Part shown: piece after piece, positions 38,485 through 49,565 of the stretch
Position numbering within the stretch: position 1 is the first letter of the stretch
Layout: every line of letters starts with the position of its first letter
Origin: Plasmodium malariae
Taxonomy: Eukaryota > Apicomplexa > Aconoidasida > Haemosporida > Plasmodiidae
Length of the DNA stretch: 64,000 nt
Assembly: GCF_900090045.1 (NCBI RefSeq)
Contig: NC_041786.1
Location: 2,288,501-2,352,500, forward strand
Direction of reading: 5' to 3'
Translations under genes and position numbers: made by a program
Notes under the pieces: generated by a model
Told to the model about the DNA's origin: nothing
What the model saw: only the letters and a program-made list of their open reading frames with translations
The model's database searches: none

Positions 38485-39330
38485 ATGCCCAAAAATTTAA
38501 ATTTATTTGGAAAATATTTAAGAAGACTTGGGAAAAGTCATAAAAAAGGTTTTAAAAAAAAACAAGTAATTCATCCTATTCCTGTTAAGGCATATGGTAG
38601 AGTACCATCAGCAGCTTCACAAACAGGATTATATCACGATGAAGATTATAATTATTATACTAAAGTATCTTACTCTTTAAAAAAAACAAGAATAAAAGTA
38701 AAACCAAATGTATTTAAGAAGCATATTGTTAGTAATATTTTAAATACAATAATACCAAATGTTCGTATTACAACTAGCGCATTACATGCTATGGATGATG
38801 CAGGAGGGTTTGATAATTATATATTAAAAACACCTCCAGAAGAACTTCGATCAAATTTTGGGGAGAAGCTACGAAATGTTATGTATTTTTATTTGTCCCA
38901 TCCAGATGTTAAATTATTTTCCTTGCCTTGGAAAGTTTTTATGAATAAATATCAACAGAGTGATTATTATTATGCAGTATATCAACATTTAAGAAAAAAA
39001 AGAATATATGAACTTTATCAAAAGAAAGAATCAGGTAAATACTCCCCTTACTATTTACCTGATGATAAATGTCTGCATCCACAGAGGCAAGAATTCCCCT
39101 TAAATACACAAATTCAAAATTTAAATTTATGGTATAACAAAAATAAAATACTAAAAAAGGCTTTTATTCAAAAATTAAAAGAAGCAAAATCATTTGATCA
39201 AGCTTACACAGATCATCACTTTTTGGATAGCTACAGAAAAGGTAGAGGAAGGGGAGGTGGTGGAAAACATGGAAGAACACCAAGAAAGAGATCAAAAACG
39301 TATAAATACTTTGAAATTAGGCCTTATTAG
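38485..39330 (+). CDS. Mitochondrial ribosomal protein bL28 (L28/MRPL24 family)
   Basis: A single-exon, very basic 281-aa protein. The bL28 core is at residues about 50-140: the substitution of the family's K.R..PNVQ by RIKVKPNVFKKHIVSN, then NVRITTSALHAMDDAGGFDN, YILKTPPEEL and FGEKLRN, matching the V.VTT.ALR.IDK.GGLDNYLL segment of mitochondrial L28. The N-terminal sequence (LNLFGKYLRRLGKSHKKG) is basic and amphipathic and could serve as a mitochondrial presequence. It is longer than bacterial L28 (about 78 aa), as mitochondrial forms are. The C-terminal GRGRGGGGKHGR stretch is unusual and RNA-binding in character. It should act in the large subunit of the mitoribosome, which in Plasmodium uses fragmented rRNA. 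An apicoplast location is less likely. Confidence 0.85.
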   Translation: MPKNLNLFGKYLRRLGKSHKKGFKKKQVIHPIPVKAYGRVPSAASQTGLYHDEDYNYYTKVSYSLKKTRIKVKPNVFKKHIVSNILNTIIPNVRITTSALHAMDDAGGFDNYILKTPPEELRSNFGEKLRNVMYFYLSHPDVKLFSLPWKVFMNKYQQSDYYYAVYQHLRKKRIYELYQKKESGKYSPYYLPDDKCLHPQRQEFPLNTQIQNLNLWYNKNKILKKAFIQKLKEAKSFDQAYTDHHFLDSYRKGRGRGGGGKHGRTPRKRSKTYKYFEIRPY

Positions 39331-40024
39331 ATATATATCGGAAGGGAGAAATCAAGCGGATGAGTGTTCATGGTAGTGCGTGAAATTCAAATGTACATAT
39401 AAGTGCAGGTGTATACATATACACATATATGCATGCATTTGTGTATATTCGTTCTAAAGTATATGCGTGGGGAACAACTAAATTGTTACTCGGATGAACA
39501 TGATGCTTAATGAAAACTCTTCATTAAATGCAAGAATAGGCGAATTCTATGGACACATGGAGAATTCATTCGAACTTAAGCCTAATGGTACGTTACATTT
39601 ATCCGTAAATTATGAAGCATCATAAAATACAGTTTTAACATTTTTACATTTTTGTATTTTGGCATTTTTGCATTTGATCCTTTTTATTTTTGCTCATTTT
39701 TAATTTGAACTGTTTTGTGTAATTGTGCATTTCTGAATTTGCGCATTTGTAATTTTTTTTTATTTTTGCGAAAATAAATTTACAATCATTTGAGAACTCA
39801 AAAGAGAAGTTCTCCATTTAACACTAAATATGCGTGAAAAAAGATATAAAATGTTAAACTAAAATAATAATTATCCTATGGGGCATAAAGGAAAAACATA
39901 TATGATAGCATAATACAGTGATGCTTAGATCATTTATACAGGGGCAGAAATACACCCACACCCACACATACATACATACACACACACATACATACATACA
40001 TACATACATACACACACACATACT

Positions 40025-40057
<33 letters not shown>

Positions 40058-40082
40058 ACGAATTAACATGGTTTCTTGTTAT
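39331..40082. other. Tail-to-tail spacer
   Basis: 750 bp between bL28 (+) and the cohesin gene (-). It contains tttgcattt-type degenerate repeats (39640-39760) and a CATA/CACA microsatellite at 39951-40056. No gene seen. Confidence 0.8.
39951..40056. repeat. CATA/CACA compound microsatellite
   Basis: Blocks of (cata)n and (ca)n alternate: cacacata, (cata)2, (ca)n, (cata)6, (ca)n, (cata)5. It lies just beyond the 3' end of the cohesin gene. Confidence 0.9.
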
Positions 40083-43000
40083 TCAAAAATTCATCAAATC
40101 ATCTGCGTACGAAATGGGAGTGGATAATTCACTTGTTTTTTTTTTTTTCCTAATTTTCATAGGTGACATTCCAGGTATAAAATCAGAATTCGAGTCATCA
40201 TAATTCTCCTCAAAATAATTTATTTTATCTTTTTTTTCTGATATAATAGATATATCATCATTATCCTTATCAGTTATATTATTTAGAGAGCTATTTAAAG
40301 AATGATCTCCTGAATTTTTTGGAGATATATTTAATGATTTATTTATTATATGTTTATTATTAATATTATCATCTTGTTCTGTTTTCGTAATTACATGCAT
40401 CTTTGTTAATTTTTGTGACCTTACAGGTTTAGGACTGGAATCTATTTCATAAACAGTTTTATCCTTTTTATGTCGCACATCTTTATCATCATAATTCATT
40501 TCTTCAATTAGTTTTATATTATCGTCATCTTCATTTAAGCTTATAAAGTTACTTAAGGTAGAATTGGATGGGGATTTTTCATATTCAAACAAATCCTTTT
40601 TATTATCACTATCATCTTCGTCATTGATTCCATTTGTTCCTTTTTTGTTGTGATCGCCTTCTCCTCTTTTACTTTTCCCATTCTGCAAATTTTCTCCTTG
40701 TTCCCTATTATCCCTATTGTCTTCCTTGTCGTCATCCATGTAGTCTTCTTCCTTGTCCTCCTTCGCATCGTCATCGTCTGTACCTTCATTAACAAGTTCT
40801 GTCTTAACCCTACGAATATCTTCATCTTCATTTGCACCGTCATTCTCACCGCTATTTATATTCATGTTGTTTCCCTGCTCAATTCTATCACTTTGAATAA
40901 ATTTATCCTGTTTGTCACCTCCTGCAGAATTCATGTAATTTTTAGAGACCATAACCCTCTGATCTTGTATGATGTTATTTGTTACTACCTTATCAGTTTG
41001 CAAATTTTTATTAAGGCCTTGGGAACTTCTCCTAGTTTTAATAGATGGTTCTGCCGAAAAATTATTTACATTGTTGGTAATATTTTTACTTAAATTCATA
41101 TGTATACTTTCATTTAAATTCATATAAGAATTTTCATAATTGGAATCTCTAAACTCTTCATTTAATTTTCTTTTTTTACAAATTATTAGTAGCATATGTT
41201 CGAAAATACTATTTTCAAATTTTATCTGTGTATTATTAGAAGCATTATATGACTCAATTAGATTTAGAATTTGTTTCTTCAAATAACTATGTTGATATTC
41301 GGATAGATTTAATTTCTGCGCATAGGGCAATATATACTTTATGAAAGAATTTTGGTTTTTTAAATTCAATGCACAATTAACACAAGAATGAATAAATTTA
41401 CACAATGGCAATTTTTGTTTGTCTACTATTTTAACTCCTAAACGACTAGCTATAGATGTACTAAATAGTAACAAATCCTTTTCTTCTAATGCATTATTAA
41501 TATAGGCTGTATATAAACCAATTAATGCACATAATAATACTTCGTAAAAAATATCGATACTATACTTCTTTAATTTATTATGAAAATTTAAAGCGATAGA
41601 AGATAACCCTTTATTTTTCACATTAAGATGTATTAATAATAATACTCCTAAGCAACTATTAAAAATATTGATATTATTACAATTTAAAATAAATTGGGCT
41701 ATAATTAAAGTCATATGCATATACTGCATTTCTAAAATTTTGGAATTAGTACTTAATTCGTCCTTATTATATATTTTACACATATCAGCAATATATGTAT
41801 ATGTGTTTATTGGGAAAAATACACTTACATCTATAGACAAAAAGGAATTAACAAAATTGTAGTTGTCATTGTTTATATTTTCCACATTTTTGAACAATTC
41901 AGTCACAAAATTGAAAAGCACATTGTCTTCTTTGTATACATATCTAGAGACGCTTTTGTACTTGTTTAGTTCATCATTGATGTCGAGATAATTTTTTTTA
42001 AGTCTTTCCAAATACTCCAAATTTTCCAATTTTTCCGATTCTTCCGAATTTGGACAATTCTCCATATTTTTTATATTTTCCAAATTCCCATCATTTTCCA
42101 CATTTTCCAAACAGCCCAAATCGCAAAAGCTAGTGGTCCTGTCCATTCCGTCTATATTTTGATCCTCTTTCCCCTTATCAGTCATATTTAGAAACAGTTC
42201 TAATGTCTTATACCTTTTTAAATCATCCATTGAATATAGAAGCACATTTTCTAGTTGAGCAATATTCATTAAAGTTAAAAAGGACCCATACTTTAATACT
42301 GTATTATTTGAAGCTTTAATTAAAAATATGAGTACGTCATTGAAATCGTCTCTTAATGTTATAATATTATTATATATATAATTTAACTCTAGGAATAGAT
42401 TTTTCAATAGGCCTTTTTTCTTCCCATTAAGATTATGCAAATTTTTTAAATCGTCTACATCTATATTACCACTACTCCTATTGCTATTGTTACCATTATT
42501 ATTGGTAGTTCTTCCCTTTTCAGCTCCACCTGTTTCCCCCTTATTTGCATCGCTCGCCCAGTTTATATTATTTCCTGAATGGGCCTCATTCTTAATGTCC
42601 GTCGAATTTGATACATTATTATTTCCATCTCCTTTATTGTTGTAATTTTTTAAAAAGAAATTAAATAAATAATTAAAAAAATACCTTTTCTTGCATAAAT
42701 GATAAATATAATTTTCATATATAATATATATTTGATCAATACACAATAAGAGCAACCTAGATGAGGGAGTACATGGAAGAGTATCCCCCCCTTCATAGTA
42801 ATATATAGAATTAATTTTAGCTTTTATTATATATAAGCATAAATGTATTATTATATTTGCATACATACAAGCATCTGAATTGTAATATAAGTTATTAATG
42901 CTTTGTATATATGGAAAACTCTCATTCTTATTAATTGTACTAGTTTTATTGCTTATTTTTTGACCACACATTATCACATTTTCATTATTTCCACTTTTTC

Positions 43001-46000
43001 CCTTGGTATTATTGCTGCTCTTCTTTTTCTTTGTCCATTTTTCCTTATTATTTCTTTGATTATTGAAAGTTAAATCTTCGTTCTCCTCCTCGTCATATTC
43101 GTCCCCATGGACATCTGACTCTTCAGTATAATCTTCATTCTTATCATCATCTACTTCCCGTTCGTCTTGTTCGCTATCATTTTGTAAGAAATGTTGATCA
43201 TAGTACACCATCGCATTTTCATCAAAGATATCATTGAGATAAATGTTATCCTTAAAAATCGATTGACATTTTTCATTAACAATAAACTTAAAATAATCTT
43301 CTTCGATAACTTTTTTAATGCTCTTATCTATTTTTTTTATATCGTTTTTCTTTCTTTCTACATAATTAGATAAGTCCCTATTTATATAATTAAAACATAA
43401 GGTATATATATGAACCAAATTGGTAATGTTTGCAGTTAAATCATTTTCAATCAAGTTGACTACATTTTTATCCTTATGCACTAAATTTTCATTAATAATA
43501 ATAACCTTGTTTTTTTTATTTTGTATATATTCTTCTTCTTCATTACAGTCAATTTCAGCATTATAATTCTTACGATAATATAAAAATGCATCAAGGAAAT
43601 TATTAAAATAGGAGTAATATAAATCAAAAAATAAATCACTTGATAATTTATTATTACTTTTTAAAAATTCATCATTTAAAGATAAAAATAGAGATATCAT
43701 ATTCATAGTATATTTGGATGAATAATAAGGCAACTTAAAATTTTTCAACAAATAAAATAAATATTCATACGTTTCTTTTAAATATGTAAAAACGTTATTA
43801 ATAAAAAACGTTATGTTACTGTCAATATCATTTTTAAAATATTCCATAATTGTACAGGATAAGTTATATATATTGTTTTTTTCTTCACATTTGTAAATAT
43901 GTTTACATTCATGTAGTGCCACTTTTAATATTTTGAAAACTAGTAACAAATGCTCTTGATTTGTTTGATGTAGTTTTATAAGTAATTTGCTATTTTTTAT
44001 TATATGAAATGTGTACATGATCAATTTTTTTATTTTATTTGTGTCATGGCTTAGTTTTGTGTTCACCATATTTTTATCCGAAATACCACTCACACTCGAT
44101 GAAGAAATTTTCTTGTTCTTATTTTTTTCTAATTCATTTATGTCCTTTTGAAAATTTCGATACGACGATTCACAGATATGTAGCAGACATTTCCGTAAAT
44201 TGTAATCTGCTCTCGATTTGTTAATGTGTCTATTGGCTCCTTCCTCTTTGCTACTACCATCACCGCTAACCCTATCGCTGTCTGTGTCTCTACCACTCTT
44301 GGAGTTGCTTTCACTTCCAGTAATACTACTTCCATCCCCCTTAGTTTTATCTTTTAATTTTTTTGTGTTATCTTTTTGGACGTTTCCCTTTTTGTTTTTG
44401 TCTTTGTTACTTTTAGCATGATCCCCCTCCATCCGATATATCCCTTGGCCGCTTCCATTTTTTGCACCCATATCTCTGATGTCTTGATTGGAGTTATTCA
44501 AATACACACAGGCAATATCATCTTCACATAACAGTTCAATTATTGTTTCAATATTATTTATGGAATCTAGTTTCTCCCTAATACCAGTAATAAATTTATC
44601 AATTACTGTATACAATTTGACATTTTCATTATAATTTGTTAGATAGTCAAAATAATGCACAAAATGTTTAACTGTCGGAATATTCTTATTTAAATATTTG
44701 GTTATATATATTATATTATATCTATCTATTTCGTTATTTGTCTCGTTCTGTTCTACATCGAAGTAGTTATTATTTTTTTTTTTATCATTTTGTTTAACTT
44801 TGTTTTTTATTCGAGATTCATATATTAAGGAGGTTATTATTTTTGATATTTTATTGTTATTATTAAACCATATTAAATTGCTAACAATTTTTTTTTCCCT
44901 TTTGGATAGTATATTCACGATACCCGAGGTCGATGGATTTACATTATTATGATTGTCATATACTATAGCTAAATTGTTATTCTCAACCCTATCAGAACAA
45001 GATGAGGTATTATTATTTTCCCCGTCGAATTCATATTCCGACGACGAATCCACTTGGTTCCTGTCTTTTTTATTGCCACTATTGTTACTATTATTATTGA
45101 TATTCTTATATTTGGCACGCTTCCTAAAACTTAGAAATTCATTTTTTTTAATTTTCATTTTACTCATTTGTAATATCAATTCAAATGTTTTTATTCTAAC
45201 ATTATAATCATTGTCAAAAATAAAATTTAGTAATTTTTTTTTGCACATGTATATCAGTTCAACAACTTTGAAATTTTTATTTGTACTAGTATTGTAAAGA
45301 TTACATAAATAAGTTAAAACATCCAGGGAGAATATTTTAACTCTGTTCTCCTTATCATGCAATACCCATATTAATAATTTTGTAAATTTTCTATTCGTAA
45401 AATAAGTCGTTAATACTTGTAAATAATAATGTAAATATTCCAACGTTATGAGTCGGATATCTACAAACACATCTCTTATTTTATTTTTATAAAGAATATT
45501 GTACGTACACAGAAGAAAATTATTTAATATGGTTAAATTTTTTCTGTCATCATTTATATTATTAATTAATTGAGTAATAATTAAATTTCGATCCATGATA
45601 GCACACAATTCCTCATTATTCCTGTTTTTATTACACTGAATAAGCTCCTCAATATCTATACCTTTTTTAGCAGTAATTGTAGTGGTATTGGTAATACTAG
45701 TACTACTCCTACTTCTTTCTACTGTTCGACTGTTATCTCCTCTGTTAATTTTCGTCGATTTGTTATTTGTTCTTTCCCTGGAATATTCTGCTAATAATTG
45801 CTTTCTTGATTGTTTTTCATGATTGTTAATATAATTTATTTTTTTGCATAACCCCAGTAATATGGAAAAACTAGCAAGTGAAGAGGCGAATCTAATTTTT
45901 CTATATTTGCTTACACTTAGGGAAAACACCCATATACATATATATAGTACTTCATATATATAATTTTCATCAAAATGATAAGAAAAATCAGAAAAAAAAT

Positions 46001-47420
46001 TTGTGAATGCTTTATATGATTTATTATTCTCATTCTTACTCTTTATTAATACATCATTATCTAAATCAGTGGTTAGGTATTGCTCTAATTTTTCACATTT
46101 AAAAGTACACACCTTTTCAAAACTGTTTTCATCTTTAATTATTTCATCAATATTTGAAATTTTGATACAAGACTTTGCTGTTGATGGTGTTATTAATTCT
46201 TTCATAGCTGTGTCTTTTGACGCATTATTATTAGTACTACATGTGCTAGTATTATTATTTCCATTGTTTAATAATGAATTATCCGTGTTGTTAGTAGAAA
46301 TTTCCTCATACAAATATACCTGTTTATCTATATAATCGATTATGTCAGTTGTCCAAGTAAGCGCTTCATTACCTGAACATTCAGCTAAAAAATTTAAAAA
46401 GAAAGCCGATATCTTAACCTTTTCATTTTGTTCTCTATTAAATAAGTTGTAATATATTTCTTCAATTATTTCATGTAAATGTTTTGGCCCTTTTTTAATT
46501 TTTTCATATAAATTAAAATCTTCGAAATTTTTAGGAGAGTTCATATCGTTGTGCTTACGTCCCATATTATTAGCAATAGTAGTATTAAATGATTTGTTGT
46601 TCTTTTTTAATTTTTTCTTAGGTCTTATGCTTTCGTTTGAGTATTCATCATCACTCTCGCTTGAATCCTCGCTATTACTTGATTCAACATATACGCTTTT
46701 TCTTTTTTTTAATTTTATTTCTGTCATATTATTACGTCCATTATTAGTTGATATTCTTTTATTTCTATCGAATTTGCTGCTTTTTTTAAATATATCAAAA
46801 TCATCATCATCAATACCTTTATTTAGTCTTTCTAGGTAACTATTGTTTCTAAAACTATGTTTTTTACTAGTTATTAAATTGCCAAAATTCTCATCAGATA
46901 AATGTTCCCCGCTCTGGGTTTCGCTTTCGCACGCAACTATGCTCCTTCGTTTGTTGTGCAGTTCATCATTATTATCAGTGCTTCTGTTCTTGTTATTATT
47001 GCTGTTTCTGTTCTTATTCCTATTACTGCTTTTATTCTTGTTATTATTTTTGATTCTATTCTTATTACTATTACTACTACTATTTTTATTATTGCTACTT
47101 CTATTTTTATTATTATTGCTACCATCTTTTCTTTTCCTCCTGAAGTCAACCGATGAGTCATCATAAACCTCATCATCATTATCATCCTCTTTCGCATTCC
47201 TGTCTACAGTGTAGTCACTGTCGTCTGTTAAATTGTTTTCATCAGCGCTTGTTACAGGTTCGTCCAAATAGTTAATATTGTTATTCTTTCTTTTATCCTT
47301 CTTTTCATTTGTTAAATCATCATCACTTGTATTTTCGATTAACTCATAATTTGAATTTTTATTCTGATAAACATTTTGACTTATTCTAGTTGACCTTCTC
47401 AAAATTATCTTACTCTCCAT
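40083..47420 (-). CDS. Cohesin subunit SCC3/STAG (stromalin)
   Basis: A single-exon 2445-aa protein, about twice the length of human STAG proteins because of Asn/Asp/Lys inserts. Recognisable parts in order: a basic, Asn-rich N-terminus with low-complexity NKNR/NNK blocks (about 95-155); helices LHEIIEEIYYNLFN at about 310; the STAG region at 475-530 (FTNFFSDFSYHF, YICIWVFSLSVSKYRKIRFA, where family members have W...LS.S..R..RHTAT); and the stromalin conservative domain at 645-735 (IRDVFVDIRLITLEYLHYYL, LLIWVLHDKENRVKIFSLDV, FIFDNDYNVRIKTF). The C-terminal half is helical, as in the HEAT-repeat body of SCC3, and the acidic tail is disordered. It should bind the RAD21/SCC1 kleisin of the cohesin ring in the nucleus. 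The basic N-terminus may contact DNA (inference). Confidence 0.88.
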   Translation of the reverse strand: MESKIILRRSTRISQNVYQNKNSNYELIENTSDDDLTNEKKDKRKNNNINYLDEPVTSADENNLTDDSDYTVDRNAKEDDNDDEVYDDSSVDFRRKRKDGSNNNKNRSSNNKNSSSNSNKNRIKNNNKNKSSNRNKNRNSNNNKNRSTDNNDELHNKRRSIVACESETQSGEHLSDENFGNLITSKKHSFRNNSYLERLNKGIDDDDFDIFKKSSKFDRNKRISTNNGRNNMTEIKLKKRKSVYVESSNSEDSSESDDEYSNESIRPKKKLKKNNKSFNTTIANNMGRKHNDMNSPKNFEDFNLYEKIKKGPKHLHEIIEEIYYNLFNREQNEKVKISAFFLNFLAECSGNEALTWTTDIIDYIDKQVYLYEEISTNNTDNSLLNNGNNNTSTCSTNNNASKDTAMKELITPSTAKSCIKISNIDEIIKDENSFEKVCTFKCEKLEQYLTTDLDNDVLIKSKNENNKSYKAFTNFFSDFSYHFDENYIYEVLYICIWVFSLSVSKYRKIRFASSLASFSILLGLCKKINYINNHEKQSRKQLLAEYSRERTNNKSTKINRGDNSRTVERSRSSTSITNTTTITAKKGIDIEELIQCNKNRNNEELCAIMDRNLIITQLINNINDDRKNLTILNNFLLCTYNILYKNKIRDVFVDIRLITLEYLHYYLQVLTTYFTNRKFTKLLIWVLHDKENRVKIFSLDVLTYLCNLYNTSTNKNFKVVELIYMCKKKLLNFIFDNDYNVRIKTFELILQMSKMKIKKNEFLSFRKRAKYKNINNNSNNSGNKKDRNQVDSSSEYEFDGENNNTSSCSDRVENNNLAIVYDNHNNVNPSTSGIVNILSKREKKIVSNLIWFNNNNKISKIITSLIYESRIKNKVKQNDKKKNNNYFDVEQNETNNEIDRYNIIYITKYLNKNIPTVKHFVHYFDYLTNYNENVKLYTVIDKFITGIREKLDSINNIETIIELLCEDDIACVYLNNSNQDIRDMGAKNGSGQGIYRMEGDHAKSNKDKNKKGNVQKDNTKKLKDKTKGDGSSITGSESNSKSGRDTDSDRVSGDGSSKEEGANRHINKSRADYNLRKCLLHICESSYRNFQKDINELEKNKNKKISSSSVSGISDKNMVNTKLSHDTNKIKKLIMYTFHIIKNSKLLIKLHQTNQEHLLLVFKILKVALHECKHIYKCEEKNNIYNLSCTIMEYFKNDIDSNITFFINNVFTYLKETYEYLFYLLKNFKLPYYSSKYTMNMISLFLSLNDEFLKSNNKLSSDLFFDLYYSYFNNFLDAFLYYRKNYNAEIDCNEEEEYIQNKKNKVIIINENLVHKDKNVVNLIENDLTANITNLVHIYTLCFNYINRDLSNYVERKKNDIKKIDKSIKKVIEEDYFKFIVNEKCQSIFKDNIYLNDIFDENAMVYYDQHFLQNDSEQDEREVDDDKNEDYTEESDVHGDEYDEEENEDLTFNNQRNNKEKWTKKKKSSNNTKGKSGNNENVIMCGQKISNKTSTINKNESFPYIQSINNLYYNSDACMYANIIIHLCLYIIKAKINSIYYYEGGDTLPCTPSSRLLLLCIDQIYIIYENYIYHLCKKRYFFNYLFNFFLKNYNNKGDGNNNVSNSTDIKNEAHSGNNINWASDANKGETGGAEKGRTTNNNGNNSNRSSGNIDVDDLKNLHNLNGKKKGLLKNLFLELNYIYNNIITLRDDFNDVLIFLIKASNNTVLKYGSFLTLMNIAQLENVLLYSMDDLKRYKTLELFLNMTDKGKEDQNIDGMDRTTSFCDLGCLENVENDGNLENIKNMENCPNSEESEKLENLEYLERLKKNYLDINDELNKYKSVSRYVYKEDNVLFNFVTELFKNVENINNDNYNFVNSFLSIDVSVFFPINTYTYIADMCKIYNKDELSTNSKILEMQYMHMTLIIAQFILNCNNINIFNSCLGVLLLIHLNVKNKGLSSIALNFHNKLKKYSIDIFYEVLLCALIGLYTAYINNALEEKDLLLFSTSIASRLGVKIVDKQKLPLCKFIHSCVNCALNLKNQNSFIKYILPYAQKLNLSEYQHSYLKKQILNLIESYNASNNTQIKFENSIFEHMLLIICKKRKLNEEFRDSNYENSYMNLNESIHMNLSKNITNNVNNFSAEPSIKTRRSSQGLNKNLQTDKVVTNNIIQDQRVMVSKNYMNSAGGDKQDKFIQSDRIEQGNNMNINSGENDGANEDEDIRRVKTELVNEGTDDDDAKEDKEEDYMDDDKEDNRDNREQGENLQNGKSKRGEGDHNKKGTNGINDEDDSDNKKDLFEYEKSPSNSTLSNFISLNEDDDNIKLIEEMNYDDKDVRHKKDKTVYEIDSSPKPVRSQKLTKMHVITKTEQDDNINNKHIINKSLNISPKNSGDHSLNSSLNNITDKDNDDISIISEKKDKINYFEENYDDSNSDFIPGMSPMKIRKKKKTSELSTPISYADDLMNF

Positions 47421-48442
47421 TTTGTGAACACCTTTTCAAAGCTTTAAAAGGAATGTTGAAATCATACAAGGAAATACACAAGTAGGCAGTGCGCTCATGA
47501 ATATATATACATGTACATATATACATACATATATACATACATATATACGTACATATATACATACATATATACATAATTATATACATGCTTATATACATGC
47601 GTATATACATACTTATATACGGACTTATATACGGAGTTTTACATTTACAAATTTGTTTATTTATTTATGAACAGTGAAAAAAGTTTATTCGTTCAAGAAA
47701 TTTTTTTGACTCACTGATGGTTCACTTAATAAAGCTATTAAAATGTTTAACATTCCTCTTTTGTGCTACTATTTTAATTCTTGTATATATTTTTCTTTTT
47801 TACAGAATAATAATTTTGATAAATTATTTTGCGTTTATTGGCTTTCTTATATTTATCATTCAAGTTTATTATGCACATATGCATTTGTTTTTTCCGTATA
47901 CTGCATATGCAAGAGGATCTTGGGCGATCAAAAAACAAAAAAAAAAGGCAAAAAAAAATTTTAAAAGAAATATTGAGCTACATTCTAGAGTATAATAAAA
48001 ACATTGAAATATCTGGTTACTTATTTTTTTCGCAACGTAAAAAAAAAAAAAAAAAAAAAAATTAATTTTACACTTTTATGTATAAATGAAAAAAATTGTG
48101 TGAGATAGTCTGAAATATCGAAAAGTGTAAACTAACACATAAAATAATATAATTTAATGATATTATTAATAATTATAAAGTCTATTATTCTTAAGCTTAC
48201 GTTATTATAAAATAGGAATATTAATGACGAACACATTTGTACATATATTTTTAAAGTAGTATTCAAAGAAAAAAGTTGTTAATTCTTCAAAAAAAGAGGA
48301 TTAAGGAAAAATAATTATTTAATCATAATTTAAAATTGGCTGAACACTTCTGTTGTCTGTTTTATGATTATTACATTTGTTTTCACATGCAGTATTTTGC
48401 GTTATAATTTGAATTAATTTGATTCGGTTTAGTTTTTCTTTT

Positions 48443-48477
<35 letters not shown>

Positions 48478-49565
48478 GGGATACTGTATTTATAAACAAT
48501 TTAAGCCAAGGATAATTTTGTTACATAATAAAATAATATACATCTTTTAATGTTACACGTTCATTTATTTTTATTTTTTAATTAAACATTGTGGTAACAT
48601 TCTTTAGGTTCAAACAGCTACATGTGTATATACATTTGTTAGATGTACAATTTTAAAAGAATTTAAAAAAAAAAAAAAAAAAATTTCAGTTACATGCATA
48701 TAATAAATGCTTATGCATACTCATGCGCAAAGTCTTTCAAACTTACAAACGTCCTTTTTTTTATAAAATTACTGCACGTAAAACATTGTTACACGTAAAA
48801 CATTGTTACACGTAAAACATTATTACATGTAAAACGTGATAACACGTAAAACAAAGTCATATTTAATAATATATAAAAATTCCCATAAGTACTTTAAAAG
48901 TTCTAAAAACGTGAAATATGCATTTTTATGTACTTCGTAACTTTAAAGGGAAAATAAAAAATAAAAAAAAAGACAGTAACAAAAAAAAAAAAAATAAAAT
49001 AATAAAATAAAAAAAATATGTAAAAGATTAATTTTTGCTCGTCTACTCAATAAAAAAAAAAAAAATTATTTAATTCTTTCTATTAAAATATGACTTTAAA
49101 AGATTCAATTTTTTAATTGTAAATAAATTAAGGTTAAAACCCTTTACCACGCAAGCTAATGAATTTTAAAAATATTTATTGTTAGCTTGTTGAGAAAAGT
49201 ATAAAGTAATTTACAATCTACACATTTGTCTTATACATATACACGTTCTTTATCCACTCAATGTTTTATTTTGTCGAAAAACAAATAGAGAGAGCAGACA
49301 CCCCCAACATTTCAATTTAAAAAAAAAAATATTCAAAATATTAAAATTTTAATATGAAATTATATATAACATGATAAAAAAAAATACTGAGGAAATAATT
49401 CAATTCGGGAAATTAGCGTTGTTTTTGTTTTGATTACTTTTAATTTTTTTTTTTTTTTTTTTTGTTTTAATAAGCAAAATTTTCTGCTTTTTATTTTCTC
49501 CATTTTTCCATCTTTACACTTTCAACTTTCTCCTTCCTTTTCGTTCCCCCCTTTTTTAAATAAGA
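47421..49565. other. Intergenic spacer, divergent promoter region
   Basis: 2.1 kb between the cohesin gene (-) and the YDKN gene (+). It has a (acatatat)n microsatellite at 47500-47640, a poly-T tract at 48442-48475, a 17-bp repeat at 48775-48859 and many poly-A runs. A weak 8-bp inverted repeat caagctaa / ttagcttg lies at 49151-49190. The 92-codon frame at 47717 is hydrophobic and A+T-driven; not called. Confidence 0.75.
48775..48859. repeat. 17-bp tandem repeat, five copies
   Basis: Five abutting units of cacgtaaaacattgtta, the first two identical and the last two diverged. Each unit carries a CACGTA/CATGTA core at fixed 17-bp spacing in an upstream region. Confidence 0.9.

Noticed and set aside
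47717..48065. Hydrophobic 92-codon frame and overlapping frames
   Set aside because: Three overlapping frames are open in the same A+T-rich stretch, ending in poly-Lys from poly-A; no family match.
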